Positions 32,820-42,851 are shown, counted from the first letter of the stretch. The stretch: 64,000 nt of DNA from Crocinitomicaceae bacterium (GCA_002707155.1 PAME01000001.1:31601-95600); one strand, 5' to 3'. Made by a program: numbers and translations. The notes: generated by a model from the letters alone, not told the origin.

Positions 32820-35696
32820 TTAGAAACTATACGTATACTTTGCTCCAATACCAATTCCAGGCTTAAATGAAGTAAAAATTTGATTTTCTGCTCCATTCGA
32901 TTTAAAAACTAGCGTTCTGTCCTCGTTTAGCAAGTTGCCGGCCGAAATGGTAACTCGGTGGTTCATTTTTTCACCAAATTTTCGGTAGGCATTAAGGTTT
33001 AAACTATGAAATGGAATCGTATAAATATCTGGAACTCTTCCTGAACCTATAATCGTGAGTTGCTCTCCTTGGACGTTATATGAAACTGATACACTAGTCG
33101 AATTGTCTGGAAGTTCATAACTTAAAGAAACGTTGATTGCGTATGGTGATTGACCCGACATTGATCTATAACGGTCAATGTTTTGACCAACTCTTGCGTT
33201 ACTTTGTCTATTTTCAAGTTCTGTTTCAGCTACTTCATTAGGATCACTCGTTTCATCTTCAACCAAAACAGTAGTCATATCAACTCGAGATTGTACTAAT
33301 GATAAATTTGTGGATACAAAAAATCGGCTTAAGTGCTTATTCCAATTACCGCCGCTTGAGTCATTAGGTTTTACAATTGCTTTTCTAACTTCAAACTCCA
33401 CACCAGCAACTGTTGCCAGCCCACTATTTCTTGGGGTAATTTCATCAGGGTTTAATTGATAGGATACCATTTCTATATGCCCATCAAACTGCTTATAAAA
33501 ACCAGCAACAGAAATCAGCTCTTTTGACGATAAAAAGTATTCCCATCTTAAATCGTAGTTATTAATATAAGTCTGCTCAACACCTAAGTTACCACTAAAT
33601 GTTCTTTTAGTAATTGGGTCATAAATTTGAGCAATTGACTTTTCTCTAAAAGTTGGACGAGCAACCGTTCTGTTAACAGCAGCCCTTAAGTTCATTTTAT
33701 CGGTTAATTCATAAACCGTATTCAAAGAGGGTAAAATGTTTAGTTCGTTCAAAGTATTCGTATCATTATAAACTACAGAACCTGTATTATTTTCACCAGT
33801 ATAGAACATGCTAACTTGCTCCAATCTAACGCCATAAATGACTCTTAACCTATTTAAGAACTTTTGTTCAGCACTTACATATCCACCAAATAGATTTTGT
33901 CTTGCTTGGTACTGATTTGCAGGTTGAAAGTTTCCAATGGTAAAGGTGCCGGACCCATCTCCAGCTGGATCGCTTGGTGCAACCCAAATGTTATCTTCTT
34001 GTAAGTACCAATCTGGGTCTATAGAAACATCTCCTATGTCTACAGGTCGATGCTTAAAACTAATTGTTTCAAAAATTCTCCACTTCATTGTAGCACTTGC
34101 TCCAGCTTTAATCGTAATTTTTTCAAACTCTGCTTTAGCATCAACTTTAGACGAGTTATTTATCTCTGTTAAATCCCTCCAAAAGCGATCGATACCAGCT
34201 CCAGTTCCAGTCGCTAAAGTCGTGTCTCCATCGGTAACAGAAATACGTGTTTCCCTGAAGTCCGGATCATAAACTCTTGAATACGAAGTTGCATTACCCC
34301 AATTCAACTGAACAAAACCGAATTTATGCTGACCATTAAACATCAGTGTCGAAAGCGTTCTCTGCTGGTAGGTAAGTATATCTTCTATCAAAGTGGACTG
34401 GTTTTGCTCCACATCTTTATTAATTCTTTGTGAAGCAGTTGCTTCTGCCGCCTGAGTATTTAACAAAGTCACAGAATAAGCACTCTTACCTTTTTTGTAA
34501 GACCCAGATAATAGTCCACTCCAAAGTACATTATTCTTTCCAATAGGCCCTTGTCTTGTTCTTTGCACTAACATTTCATTATTAGAGAGGTCATTGTTCT
34601 TCAAATAGTCATTGGATTCAAAGTCATAAAATGTAGTTTCATTTCGGTAGTTGAATACCGCGTTGTATCCAAAAGTTCTGTCGTCTGAAGTATTAATTTG
34701 GTTGCCATGACTGAAGGCAAAAGAACCATTCGGAAGCGCTGTTTTGCTTTTTGTTCCTAATTGAGGGTTAAACGCCCTTGTAAATTTTTCCAAATTGGGA
34801 TCGTTTAATACCTCGTTTGGTATCTGCGTGTTTTTACCGATACCTAGTTTTCTAGAGCCATCGTCAAAAGCTGCCCAGTCTAAAGAGCCTCCATTATAAA
34901 GAATATAATCACTATTAAAATGTTGACCTGGTGTGTACGTCAAACCAATACTGACCTGACTTGATTTTTCATCAGGAAATTTCTTTGTTACTACGTCAAT
35001 TAAACCTCCTGTAAAATCACCATCCAATTCAGGCGTGAATGTTTTCGATACACTTACGTTTTCTAAAACATTTGTTGGGAAAATATCAATTTGAACTGAG
35101 TTTTTATCTGGGTCTAAACCAGGTATTGACATTCCATTTAGTGTAGTTTTTGTGTAACGATCTCCCAGGCCTCGCACATATACATGTTTACCATCTTGAA
35201 CGGTAACACCAGTAACTCTTTTTATCGCTCCTCCTAAGTCATTATCACCATTTTTTCTGAACGTCTGAGCAGACATGCCATCACTAACGGTACTTGCTTT
35301 TTTCATGTCCATGAGCATAGCAACCTCAGAAGTTCTTCGAACCTTTGCTTCAACTGTGTATGCAGAGAGCTCTTCGGCTGCAGAGGAAAGCGTAACATCC
35401 AACATAGCAACCTCTCCTGGCTTCACTACCACATCAAAAGTTTGTGTAGCATAAGAGATAAAAGAAACATTGATTTTATATGGACCAGGATCTAAAGGCA
35501 ATGAAAAGTTACCGTCTAAATCGGCAATTGTGCCCTTACTTGGGTTATCTGCAAGAGAAATAGTTGCGCCTATAAGCGCTCCTCCAAAGTCCCCATCTAA
35601 AATATTACCTCTTACAAACCCCTGTTTTTGCTGAGCAAATGTTGCATTCACCAAAAGAAGAAAGACAAGAATACCGAGTATTTTATTCATTTTCAT
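32820..35696 (-). CDS. TonB-dependent outer-membrane receptor with carboxypeptidase-like domain
   Basis: A 958-residue receptor. I chose ATG 35696, giving a clean signal peptide (LGILVFLLLVNATFAQQ); the open frame begins 22 codons earlier, inside the upstream terminator. Residues 28-105 form a carboxypeptidase-regulatory-like domain (VRGNILDGDFGGALIGATI). The plug follows (GAIKRVTGVTVQDGKHVYVR, GLGDRYTKTTLNGMSIPG, ELDGDFTGGLIDVVTK), then a large barrel ending in KYTYSF. It imports an unknown substrate across the outer membrane. It sits downstream of a beta-helix lipoprotein gene and near a PhoB/PhoR-like pair, suggesting phosphate-responsive uptake. Confidence 0.93.
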   Translation of the reverse strand: MKMNKILGILVFLLLVNATFAQQKQGFVRGNILDGDFGGALIGATISLADNPSKGTIADLDGNFSLPLDPGPYKINVSFISYATQTFDVVVKPGEVAMLDVTLSSAAEELSAYTVEAKVRRTSEVAMLMDMKKASTVSDGMSAQTFRKNGDNDLGGAIKRVTGVTVQDGKHVYVRGLGDRYTKTTLNGMSIPGLDPDKNSVQIDIFPTNVLENVSVSKTFTPELDGDFTGGLIDVVTKKFPDEKSSQVSIGLTYTPGQHFNSDYILYNGGSLDWAAFDDGSRKLGIGKNTQIPNEVLNDPNLEKFTRAFNPQLGTKSKTALPNGSFAFSHGNQINTSDDRTFGYNAVFNYRNETTFYDFESNDYLKNNDLSNNEMLVQRTRQGPIGKNNVLWSGLLSGSYKKGKSAYSVTLLNTQAAEATASQRINKDVEQNQSTLIEDILTYQQRTLSTLMFNGQHKFGFVQLNWGNATSYSRVYDPDFRETRISVTDGDTTLATGTGAGIDRFWRDLTEINNSSKVDAKAEFEKITIKAGASATMKWRIFETISFKHRPVDIGDVSIDPDWYLQEDNIWVAPSDPAGDGSGTFTIGNFQPANQYQARQNLFGGYVSAEQKFLNRLRVIYGVRLEQVSMFYTGENNTGSVVYNDTNTLNELNILPSLNTVYELTDKMNLRAAVNRTVARPTFREKSIAQIYDPITKRTFSGNLGVEQTYINNYDLRWEYFLSSKELISVAGFYKQFDGHIEMVSYQLNPDEITPRNSGLATVAGVEFEVRKAIVKPNDSSGGNWNKHLSRFFVSTNLSLVQSRVDMTTVLVEDETSDPNEVAETELENRQSNARVGQNIDRYRSMSGQSPYAINVSLSYELPDNSTSVSVSYNVQGEQLTIIGSGRVPDIYTIPFHSLNLNAYRKFGEKMNHRVTISAGNLLNEDRTLVFKSNGAENQIFTSFKPGIGIGAKYTYSF

Positions 35697-35713
35697 AGTG
35701 TTGTTTAGGATGC

Positions 35714-35746
35714 AAAAACCCTGCTGCAAAAGTATTGCAGCAGGGT
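35714..35746 (-). terminator. Hairpin between beta-helix lipoprotein and TonB receptor genes
   Basis: Perfect 12-bp stem ACCCTGCTGCAA / TTGCAGCAGGGT with a 5-base loop, followed on the minus strand by TTTTTGC. It acts as a terminator or partial terminator that would reduce receptor expression relative to the lipoprotein. Confidence 0.75.
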
Positions 35747-35803
35747 AGCCTTGTATTACCATTTAGTTTAACAGTATATTACCAAATGGTTAAGTGTTTT
35801 AAC

Positions 35804-37174
35804 TTAGTTAAGCTCGCCATTGTTTGCAGCAGCTCCCCAAGAAAATTTGGTTTTGTAGTCATAAGAAGAACCGCTTCCGCTGATAACAACTTTAGCTTTC
35901 CCGCTGGCTAATGCATCAGTCAATTGTTGTGTACAAATCGCAGGATCATTATTATCACCGTCGTAAACATCAATGTCAGCATCAGATTTAACTCCTGTAA
36001 AAGTTAAGTTTCCATCAATAAGATTTTTGTAAGCGTCAGATTTATGATTACAAGCAGTAGCATCATCAAACTTCGTTCTGAATTTTATAGCTTTTTTATC
36101 AGCACCTGTATACATAAAAGTTACGTTAGTAACGTTTCCTTGCGCACCTGATTTAAAATCTCCAGGAGTTCCTTTAGCGCCTTCTGTTTTGCAAATACCG
36201 TTCGTTAATGTAAATTTACCTGTAGTGTACGTCGAACCTTCTGGCCCATCCACTTCTAAAGCTTCATCAGTTCCAATGCCGTCTCCTTGTATTACCGCAA
36301 AACCTGATATAGTACCTGAATAATTTTGATCTAAATCGATTCCATCATCACCTTGGTAGAAAACTAAAGCATCAGAAATATCAACAGAACCACCAAAGCA
36401 CTCAATGCCATCGTCAAGTGTAGCATAAATTTCAATGTTTGAAATTTTGGTGCCATTACCTACACCACCTAATGTTAATGCATTCAATTCGTTACCTTCT
36501 CCGATAGAGATTCCTCCATGACGAATGGAAACGTAAGACATTATGCCAGAATTATCTGCATCATCAGCACCACCGTACTTTCCATAACCATCAGAAGCAG
36601 GTATCCCTTCTATATTACCTTCCGTATCGCCATTCTCAGTACTTGACTTTGCTTTACCTAAGATAACAACTCCGCCCCATTTCTCATTATCCGTCTTCTT
36701 AAGATTCGTGCCTACCTTTTGATCGTAAGTGATGTTGTCCAAAACAGAAGTAAAAATTATTGGCTTTTCAGCTGTACCTTCAGCCATTAGCTTGCCACCT
36801 TGAGCAACCACAAGCGCAGATGCAGAAGCTAATTGCCCTTCAGCTCCTTTAATAATTGTACCTGCTTCTATAGTTAGCGTTGCACCACTTTCAACAATTA
36901 CTTTCCCGTTCAAGGTGTATATGATATTAGAAGTCCAAGTTTCATCAGCAGAAATTTTTCCAGTTTTGGTTTCAGCTCCTTGCGTTGGTCCAACAGGATC
37001 TGGAGTTGGTAAAATACAGGACCCATCGTCCTTCTTCGCCTTCTCATCATAATTAGTTGCGGCTGAGTCCGTACAACCTTCTTTTTTACAAGAAGTCATT
37101 CCTCCTGCAATGGCTAGAGATAAGCCGGTTACCATTAAAGTCCTAATTGTCAAATTTGCTCGTTTCATTTTCAA
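35804..37174 (-). CDS. Beta-helix lipoprotein (T9SS-type companion of TonB receptor)
   Basis: A 456-residue lipoprotein (Cys29 in GGMTSCKKEG). Right after the anchor is the short motif GCTDSAATNYDEKAKKDDGS, found in many Bacteroidota surface proteins. The rest is a right-handed parallel beta-helix-like region: LNGKVIVESGATLTIEAGTI, IKGAEGQLASASALVVAQGG, KWGGVVILGKAKSS, GKYGGADDADNSGIMSYVSI and FYQGDDGIDLDQNYSGTI. No catalytic residues of pectate lyases were recognised. It probably binds ligand for, or assists, the receptor encoded downstream. Confidence 0.85.
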   Translation of the reverse strand: MKMKRANLTIRTLMVTGLSLAIAGGMTSCKKEGCTDSAATNYDEKAKKDDGSCILPTPDPVGPTQGAETKTGKISADETWTSNIIYTLNGKVIVESGATLTIEAGTIIKGAEGQLASASALVVAQGGKLMAEGTAEKPIIFTSVLDNITYDQKVGTNLKKTDNEKWGGVVILGKAKSSTENGDTEGNIEGIPASDGYGKYGGADDADNSGIMSYVSIRHGGISIGEGNELNALTLGGVGNGTKISNIEIYATLDDGIECFGGSVDISDALVFYQGDDGIDLDQNYSGTISGFAVIQGDGIGTDEALEVDGPEGSTYTTGKFTLTNGICKTEGAKGTPGDFKSGAQGNVTNVTFMYTGADKKAIKFRTKFDDATACNHKSDAYKNLIDGNLTFTGVKSDADIDVYDGDNNDPAICTQQLTDALASGKAKVVISGSGSSYDYKTKFSWGAAANNGELN

Positions 37175-37515
37175 TTGTTTTTAAAGATTCTATTTCGTTT
37201 TAAATCCGATACAAATGAACACCACACCCTCTTGAATTCGCCTTTCTCTTCAATTAATTGATGGTTATAATAATGTTACGAAGCACTATGCTTAACCAAG
37301 GCTCATTTAAGCCTACTTTGCTGGTATATATTTATTTACACAAAATGCTAAAAACCAATTATTTAAGGATAGTTATAAACTATTAAGCAGTTCTGTTTTT
37401 TAAGACAATCAAATGTGTTTTCTTTGAAATTTTAAATTAATTTTTACATAACCTTAGTTTAATATACATGGGAAAGGATAAGTCAAAATTTGAGAAGTTA
37501 AAAAAGAACAAAACG
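37175..37515. other. Intergenic region between lipoprotein and response regulator genes
   Basis: Divergent promoter region of about 340 bp. A near -7 element (TTCATTTG, minus, 37212-37219) and an imperfect palindrome AGGCT-N6-AGCCT (37299-37314) are visible. No complete promoter, gene or recognised operator was found. Confidence 0.4.
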
Positions 37516-38190
37516 ATGGAAACAAAGCACAAAATTTTATTGGTTGATGACGAGCCAGACATTCTAGATGTCCTAGAGTATAACTTAAAAAAAGAAGGCT
37601 TTGATACTTACACCGCTTTGGACGGAATTGAAGCCCTTGAAATTGCAGACAAAGTTGTTCCAGACCTTATTCTACTTGATGTTATGATGCCGCGAATGGA
37701 CGGAATGGAAACGTGCATTGAACTCAAAAACAATAAGAAATTAAAAAATACCTATATCACTTTTCTAACTGCTCGAAATGAAGACTATTCTCAAATTGCC
37801 GGCTTTGATGCTGGTGCGGATGATTACATTGCAAAACCCATCAAACCAAGGGTATTGGTTTCCCGCATTAAAGCAATGTTAAGAAGGTCACCATCTGGGC
37901 CAGTTGCTCAGGAAGATATTCAAGGTGTTTATATAGACAGGGAGCGATATCTTGTAAAGGTTGATGGTAAAGAATTGAATTTACCTAAAAAGGAATTTGA
38001 ACTGTTGAGTTTGTTGACCTCTCAGGCTGGTAAAGTTTTTACACGTGAAACCATCCTAAGTTCTGTGTGGGGAGATGAGGTTGTCGTTGGAGATCGAACC
38101 ATTGATGTGCACATTAGAAAGTTGCGAGAAAAAATTGGTGATAAATACATAAAGACTATTAAGGGCGTAGGGTATAAATTTGGGAAATAA
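37516..38190 (+). CDS. PhoB-like response regulator
   Basis: A 224-residue OmpR/PhoB-type regulator. Receiver domain residues 5-120 with phosphorylation site Asp55 in LILLDVMMPRMDG, acidic pocket DDEPD (11-15), switch Thr in ITFLTARNED and Lys in DYIAKPIKP. C-terminal winged helix with LPKKEFELLSLL and DRTIDVHIRKLREKIG. ATG 37516 begins METKHKILLV, the usual start; another in-frame ATG at 37468 adds 16 Lys-rich residues. The kinase gene follows without spacing. Sequences like AGFDAGADDYIAKPIKPRVLVSRIKAML match the phosphate-response regulator group of Flavobacteria, but that role is inferred. Confidence 0.92.
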   Translation: METKHKILLVDDEPDILDVLEYNLKKEGFDTYTALDGIEALEIADKVVPDLILLDVMMPRMDGMETCIELKNNKKLKNTYITFLTARNEDYSQIAGFDAGADDYIAKPIKPRVLVSRIKAMLRRSPSGPVAQEDIQGVYIDRERYLVKVDGKELNLPKKEFELLSLLTSQAGKVFTRETILSSVWGDEVVVGDRTIDVHIRKLREKIGDKYIKTIKGVGYKFGK

Positions 38191-39240
38191 ATGAAAACCC
38201 TTTCTCCCCGTAAAATTGCCTTACGCGCAGGTCTATTGTCTGCTATTGTAGCGTGTATTTTGGTTTCCATTGCATCTTTAGCAGCGCTGAACTTTAAACT
38301 AAGTTTGTGGATATTGGTGCTGTTTCCCATTATCACCTATTTTGCTTCATACGGGATTTTCTATTACTTAATGGAGCGCTTTATTGACCAAAAAATAAAA
38401 CTCATTTATAGAAGTATTCATCAGGAAAAAATTGGACGCCCTCTTTCCAATATGAAAATTGATATGAGTAAAGATGTATTCCGAGAGGTAAATAAAGATG
38501 TAGAAAATTGGGCTCAGGACTATAGAAAAGAAATATCTAGCTTGAAAGAGCAAGCCGAATTCCGGCGTGAGTTCATTGGTAATTTATCACACGAACTCAA
38601 AACTCCAATTACTATTATTCAAGGAAATATTTTAACCCTGCTAGAAGGAGCAGTAGACGATAAATCTATTCGCAATAAATTTTTGGAAAAAGCTGCGGAC
38701 AATGTAGAACGACTAGAGAATCTCACCACTGACTTGGATAGAATTACTAAACTTGAAGGAGGAATCGATTATTTAAACATTTCAAAATTTAATCTTGTCG
38801 AATTAGTGCATCAAATTGCAGAAAATTTGCAAGATAAAGCGAGCGATAATAAGGTAAAATTAAAAGTGAAAATTCCGAAAACGAAGGAAATAAACGTTCG
38901 GGCGGATAAATCAAAAATCGACCAAGTGCTTACCAATCTTATTGTAAATAGTATTAATTACGGTAAAGAAAAGGGCACCACGACCATTGATCTTACTAGC
39001 CACGCTCCATTAATTCATGTAGACATTTCAGATGATGGCATTGGAATAGATAGTAAAAGCCTTCCACGGCTATTTGAGCGTTTTTATCGTGTCGATAAAA
39101 GTAGGTCGAGACATATCGGTGGCACAGGGTTAGGCTTGGCAATCGTCAAGCACATTTTAGATGCTCACCATCAAACAATAAGTGTTACTAGCGAACTGGA
39201 AAAAGGATCTTCTTTTACATTCACCTTAGAAAAAGCCTAA
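38191..39240 (+). CDS. PhoR-like sensor histidine kinase
   Basis: A 349-residue membrane kinase. Two spans near residues 11-33 and 37-60 are followed by a short linker, then the dimerisation helix with autophosphorylation site His134 (FIGNLSHELKTPI). The ATPase domain shows N-box VLTNLIVNSINYGKEKG, G1 DISDDGIGI, F-box LPRLFERFYRVDKSRSR and G2 GGTGLGLAIVKHIL. It lacks a large periplasmic sensor, like PhoR, which senses through the transporter. ATG abuts the regulator stop codon, so the two form one operon. Confidence 0.93.
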   Translation: MKTLSPRKIALRAGLLSAIVACILVSIASLAALNFKLSLWILVLFPIITYFASYGIFYYLMERFIDQKIKLIYRSIHQEKIGRPLSNMKIDMSKDVFREVNKDVENWAQDYRKEISSLKEQAEFRREFIGNLSHELKTPITIIQGNILTLLEGAVDDKSIRNKFLEKAADNVERLENLTTDLDRITKLEGGIDYLNISKFNLVELVHQIAENLQDKASDNKVKLKVKIPKTKEINVRADKSKIDQVLTNLIVNSINYGKEKGTTTIDLTSHAPLIHVDISDDGIGIDSKSLPRLFERFYRVDKSRSRHIGGTGLGLAIVKHILDAHHQTISVTSELEKGSSFTFTLEKA

Positions 39241-40731
39241 TCAATACTGGATTACTTTAACCGTGTCTGCTCTAAACCGTACAGCCAACCAAGCACCAAG
39301 TTTCTCCTTCTGAAGTGCTATCTCCTTCTTTTTTGTACCCTCTTTCCAGCGAACAAATACTGTTGGAATGGTGTCACTTTTTCCGTCTTTAAGTTTGTGT
39401 TCAATCTTCGCAAAATAATTGGATTCGATTTCAGGATAATTCACATATACCTCTTTCCTAAGCACGTAATCTGGTAGTGAATCACCAAACATTCCCGAGA
39501 GTTTAGTTTGCAGTTCACGAATTTCTTGATTTCGTTCTTTTAGAATTTCTTGGTTTTGAGTAAACATTTCTTCGATTATTCCACTCTTTAATTCTGTTTT
39601 TAGTTTACCAGAAATATCATTTTCTAAATCACCAGCAATGTCCTTGTCTTGACGAATAATCAGCCTACAATTTTCAAGCTCAGCCATTGTCATTTTATTT
39701 TCTAAATCACTAATTTGTAGGTCTGAAAGTCTATCACCCATTAAAAAAAGCTTTATCGTACTTCCTTTGCTATTGTATTCCACCATTGAATTTATTACAG
39801 AAGTAGATTCAGAATCAATGTGCTCAGCAATAAATTGAGTCGCTTTCTGATTAAAGATAGTTTCTTGAATTACATTCCAAAAAATAAATCCAGAAGGCGT
39901 AATTACAACGATAACAAAAGCATAGATATAGAGCTTTACTTTTCTTTCACGCTCAGGATTGATAAAATCAACTTTAGGAAAACCAACATAACGAACAACT
40001 ACAACAGTGGCTAAACTGATAAATATAGAATTGAGTAAAAACAGATAAAATGCTCCAAAAAAGTAATTGAAATGTCCTGTAGCTAGCCCGTAACCTGCCG
40101 TACAAAGAGGAGGCATAAGTGCAGTTGCAATTGCCACACCCGGTACCGCATTTGTTTTTTCTTTTCTAGAACTGGCCATTATCCCAGCTAATCCCCCAAA
40201 AACGGCAACCAAAACATCGAGAATAGTTGGTGTTGTTCGTGCTAGCAGCTCGTGACTATCTGCACTAATTGGAGACACAGTAAAATACAACCAAGCTGTA
40301 GCGACAGAAAATGCAACCGTAACGCCTAAATTTTTAAGCGACCTGGTAAGTAACTTTATGTCAGTCGTTCCGACAGCTAAACCCACACCTACAATCGGAC
40401 CCATTAAAGGCGAAATAAGCATGGCTCCGATTATTACTGCAGTAGAATTTACATTTAGCCCAATACTCGCAATAAATATCGAGAAAATTAAAATATAAAC
40501 GTTGTATCCCTTGAACTCAACATCCTTTTTTATAGCAGCTGTAGCACCCTCAATATCAACACCTTCTCGAATATTCAGATAATGCCTTATTCCTCTTAAA
40601 ATGCTACGAATCGATGTTCTTAAATGTGCTTTATGTTCTTCTGGGATTACCTTTTCAACAACATTTTCGACGATTTTTTTGGTTTTACTTTCTTTGGTAT
40701 TTTCGTCATTATTAAGGTCTTCAGAAGCCAT
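39241..40731 (-). CDS. DUF389 (TIGR00341-like) membrane protein
   Basis: A 496-residue membrane protein. About six hydrophobic segments lie between residues 85 and 290, with the DUF389 hallmark SIGLNVNSTAVIIGAMLISP, then LMGPIVGVGLAVG and GVAIATALMPPLCTAG. An acidic, helical cytosolic tail of about 190 residues includes a coiled coil (FTQNQEILKERNQEIRELQ). Function of the family is not established. It is convergent with the sensor kinase gene with no spacing (39240/39241), so no terminator fits between them. Confidence 0.9.
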   Translation of the reverse strand: MASEDLNNDENTKESKTKKIVENVVEKVIPEEHKAHLRTSIRSILRGIRHYLNIREGVDIEGATAAIKKDVEFKGYNVYILIFSIFIASIGLNVNSTAVIIGAMLISPLMGPIVGVGLAVGTTDIKLLTRSLKNLGVTVAFSVATAWLYFTVSPISADSHELLARTTPTILDVLVAVFGGLAGIMASSRKEKTNAVPGVAIATALMPPLCTAGYGLATGHFNYFFGAFYLFLLNSIFISLATVVVVRYVGFPKVDFINPERERKVKLYIYAFVIVVITPSGFIFWNVIQETIFNQKATQFIAEHIDSESTSVINSMVEYNSKGSTIKLFLMGDRLSDLQISDLENKMTMAELENCRLIIRQDKDIAGDLENDISGKLKTELKSGIIEEMFTQNQEILKERNQEIRELQTKLSGMFGDSLPDYVLRKEVYVNYPEIESNYFAKIEHKLKDGKSDTIPTVFVRWKEGTKKKEIALQKEKLGAWLAVRFRADTVKVIQY

Positions 40732-40755
40732 AAAATATTCAGATTAGATTTCTAT

Positions 40756-40763
40756 CAAATTTA
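40756..40763 (-). promoter_or_regulatory. -7 promoter element for the DUF389 gene
   Basis: TAAATTTG on the minus strand, exact TAnnTTTG match 25 bp before the ATG. No -33 TTG. Confidence 0.4.
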
Positions 40764-40813
40764 GACCAAATTTGAATTTTTGAATAGTATGGCTAAATTA
40801 TTTATTTAATGTA

Positions 40814-41794
40814 ATGAATTTCAGAACTGAACTTAGCTGGAAAGCTGGTGATTGTGGGATTAATCATTCGTCTAAACTCATTTTTATTGGCAGCTGTTTT
40901 GCCGACAATTTTGGGGGAAAATTTCTTGCTCTTAAGTTTAATGTGATATTAAATCCTAATGGAATAATTTTTCATCCATTTCCAATTTTAGAAACAATAT
41001 CTCGAGCTATAAAAGACCAACCTTTTTCTGAAAATGATTTGGTCAAAAGAGACGATGCTATTTTTTCATGGCAACATCATTCTCAACATTTTGGAAGTGA
41101 AAAATTACAGTTTTTAAACTCTCTAAATGAGCAACAAAAGAACCTTCGCAATCAACTAAAATCAGCAGATTATATTTTCATAACTTTTGGAACTGCTTGG
41201 GGGTTTGAGGTAAAATCAACAGGGAAAATTGCAGCGAATTGTCATAAAATACCTTCCAGTAATTTCGATAAAAAACTTACCAGCAATGCTGAAATTGCAA
41301 GCTCAGGCATTGAAGTAATTCAATTAATGCAAAAATTGAATCCTAATATAAAAATATTTTTTTCGGTTAGTCCAGTTCGACATATAAAGGATGGAATAAT
41401 TGAAAACAATCGTTCAAAAGCAGAGTTGGTTAGCGCGACTCATCAAATAATTGAGGCTACTACAAACACCAAATATATTCCCGCTTTTGAATGGCTGATG
41501 GACGATCTTAGAGACTACCGCTTTTATGGAAAGGACAACGTACACCCTAGTGAAGAAGCAATAGAATATATCTGGGAAAAACTCTCAGCTACATTTTTTG
41601 AAGAGGAAACAAGAAAGGCAATTCACCAAATTCAGGAAATAATATCTGCAGTCAATCACAAACCCTTTCGCTCAGAATCAAAAGAACATAAGCGATTTTT
41701 GGAAAAAACAATTTCCAAAATAAAGACCTTAGAAGCTCCAATTCAACAAGCATTTTCAAGCGAATTAGAAATCTTAAAAGCTCAAATTAAATGA
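40814..41794 (+). CDS. GSCFA-domain protein
   Basis: A 326-residue protein with the family-defining motif SKLIFIGSCFADNFGGKF near residue 25. The motif, the FHPFPILETISRAI segment, FITFGTAWGF and FFSVSPVRHI, and the final DNVHPSEEAIEYIWEKL are typical of the GSCFA group, which belongs to the SGNH/GDSL hydrolase-like folds (Ser in GSC, Asp/His in DNVHPS). It may therefore be an esterase, but no substrate is known. The stop overlaps the start of the next gene by 4 bp (ATGA). Confidence 0.9.
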   Translation: MNFRTELSWKAGDCGINHSSKLIFIGSCFADNFGGKFLALKFNVILNPNGIIFHPFPILETISRAIKDQPFSENDLVKRDDAIFSWQHHSQHFGSEKLQFLNSLNEQQKNLRNQLKSADYIFITFGTAWGFEVKSTGKIAANCHKIPSSNFDKKLTSNAEIASSGIEVIQLMQKLNPNIKIFFSVSPVRHIKDGIIENNRSKAELVSATHQIIEATTNTKYIPAFEWLMDDLRDYRFYGKDNVHPSEEAIEYIWEKLSATFFEEETRKAIHQIQEIISAVNHKPFRSESKEHKRFLEKTISKIKTLEAPIQQAFSSELEILKAQIK

Positions 41795-42813
41795 AAGTAA
41801 TTCAACTTAAAACGTTTGGCGCTGTCGGTCAGAAAGCATTTGAAGTAGCAGAAACTAAAGATCCAAAACCAGGGCTGGATGATGTTCTAATCCAAGTTGA
41901 TGCATTTGGATTAAACTTTGCCGACGTTATGGCTCGAAAGGGAATTTACAACGACTGCCCTCCGCTTCCCGCTGTCTTGGGATATGAATCTGTAGGCACT
42001 GTGCTTGAAATTGGAGGAAATGTTAAAACAGTTTCTGTCGGAGATAGAGTTGTGGCTTTTACTCGATTTGGCTCTTATGCTGAAAAGGTGGTTACCCCTC
42101 AGTTAGCTGTTGCAAAAATCCCAAATGAAATGTCAAATGGCGAGGCGGCCGCAATGGCAACCCAGTATTGTACGGCATGGTTTAGTGGATTTGAGGCTAT
42201 TAATGTCTACCCAGGAGAGCATGTGCTCATTCATGCTGCTGCTGGAGGAGTTGGAACTGCGCTCGTCCAATTGTTAAAATGGAAAAAAGCCATTGTTTAT
42301 GGAACAGCTAGCTCAGCTGCAAAACTTGAATACTTATCATCCATTGGAGTTGATTTTCCGATAAACTACCTGGAAAATGATTTTGTTGAAGAAATAAAAA
42401 AGATAAGAAGTGGAAAACGTGTGGACGTTATTTTTGACCCAATAGGTGGTTCTAATTTTAAAAAGTCTCTGAAAGTACTTGCCTACGGTGGTCGAATTGT
42501 TCCTTTTGGAGCAAGCTCCAGAGAGAAAAAAGGATTTCTGTCCTTATTAAAAGTAGCCTTTGGGTTTGGCTTTCACTCACCCGCAACAAACATTATGAAA
42601 TCGCAAATCTGGGCTGGAGTTAATATGCTGCGTATTGCTGATGAAAAACCCGAATTAATGAACTTTTGCATGAATCAAGTCATTGATTTGTATAAAAAAG
42701 GAATTTGTAAACCGCACGTTGGTGGCGTTTTTAAAGTTAGTGAAATTGGTGAAGCACACGATTTTTTAGAAAGCCGAAAAAGTATGGGCAAGCTCATCGT
42801 AGAATGGAAATAA
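41791..42813 (+). CDS. Zinc-type quinone oxidoreductase (VAT-1/MDR family)
   Basis: A 340-residue medium-chain dehydrogenase/reductase. The N-terminal GroES-like part includes DVLIQVDAFGLNFADVMARKG and PPLPAVLGYESVGTV; the NADPH-binding motif is LIHAAAGGVGTALVQL, followed by GGSNFKKSLKVLAYGGRIV. It lacks the structural zinc cysteines of alcohol dehydrogenases and resembles quinone oxidoreductase and VAT-1-like enzymes, which reduce alpha,beta-unsaturated ketones or quinones with NADPH. Coupled to the GSCFA gene by a 4-bp overlap. Confidence 0.9.
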   Translation: MKVIQLKTFGAVGQKAFEVAETKDPKPGLDDVLIQVDAFGLNFADVMARKGIYNDCPPLPAVLGYESVGTVLEIGGNVKTVSVGDRVVAFTRFGSYAEKVVTPQLAVAKIPNEMSNGEAAAMATQYCTAWFSGFEAINVYPGEHVLIHAAAGGVGTALVQLLKWKKAIVYGTASSAAKLEYLSSIGVDFPINYLENDFVEEIKKIRSGKRVDVIFDPIGGSNFKKSLKVLAYGGRIVPFGASSREKKGFLSLLKVAFGFGFHSPATNIMKSQIWAGVNMLRIADEKPELMNFCMNQVIDLYKKGICKPHVGGVFKVSEIGEAHDFLESRKSMGKLIVEWK

Positions 42814-42851
42814 AAATAAATAGTTTAATTTTAAGGTCAAATTAGTTGACC

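Noticed and set aside
33937-34272. A 111-codon open frame antisense to the TonB receptor
   Set aside because: No signal, motif or promoter; it mirrors the codon pattern of the real gene.
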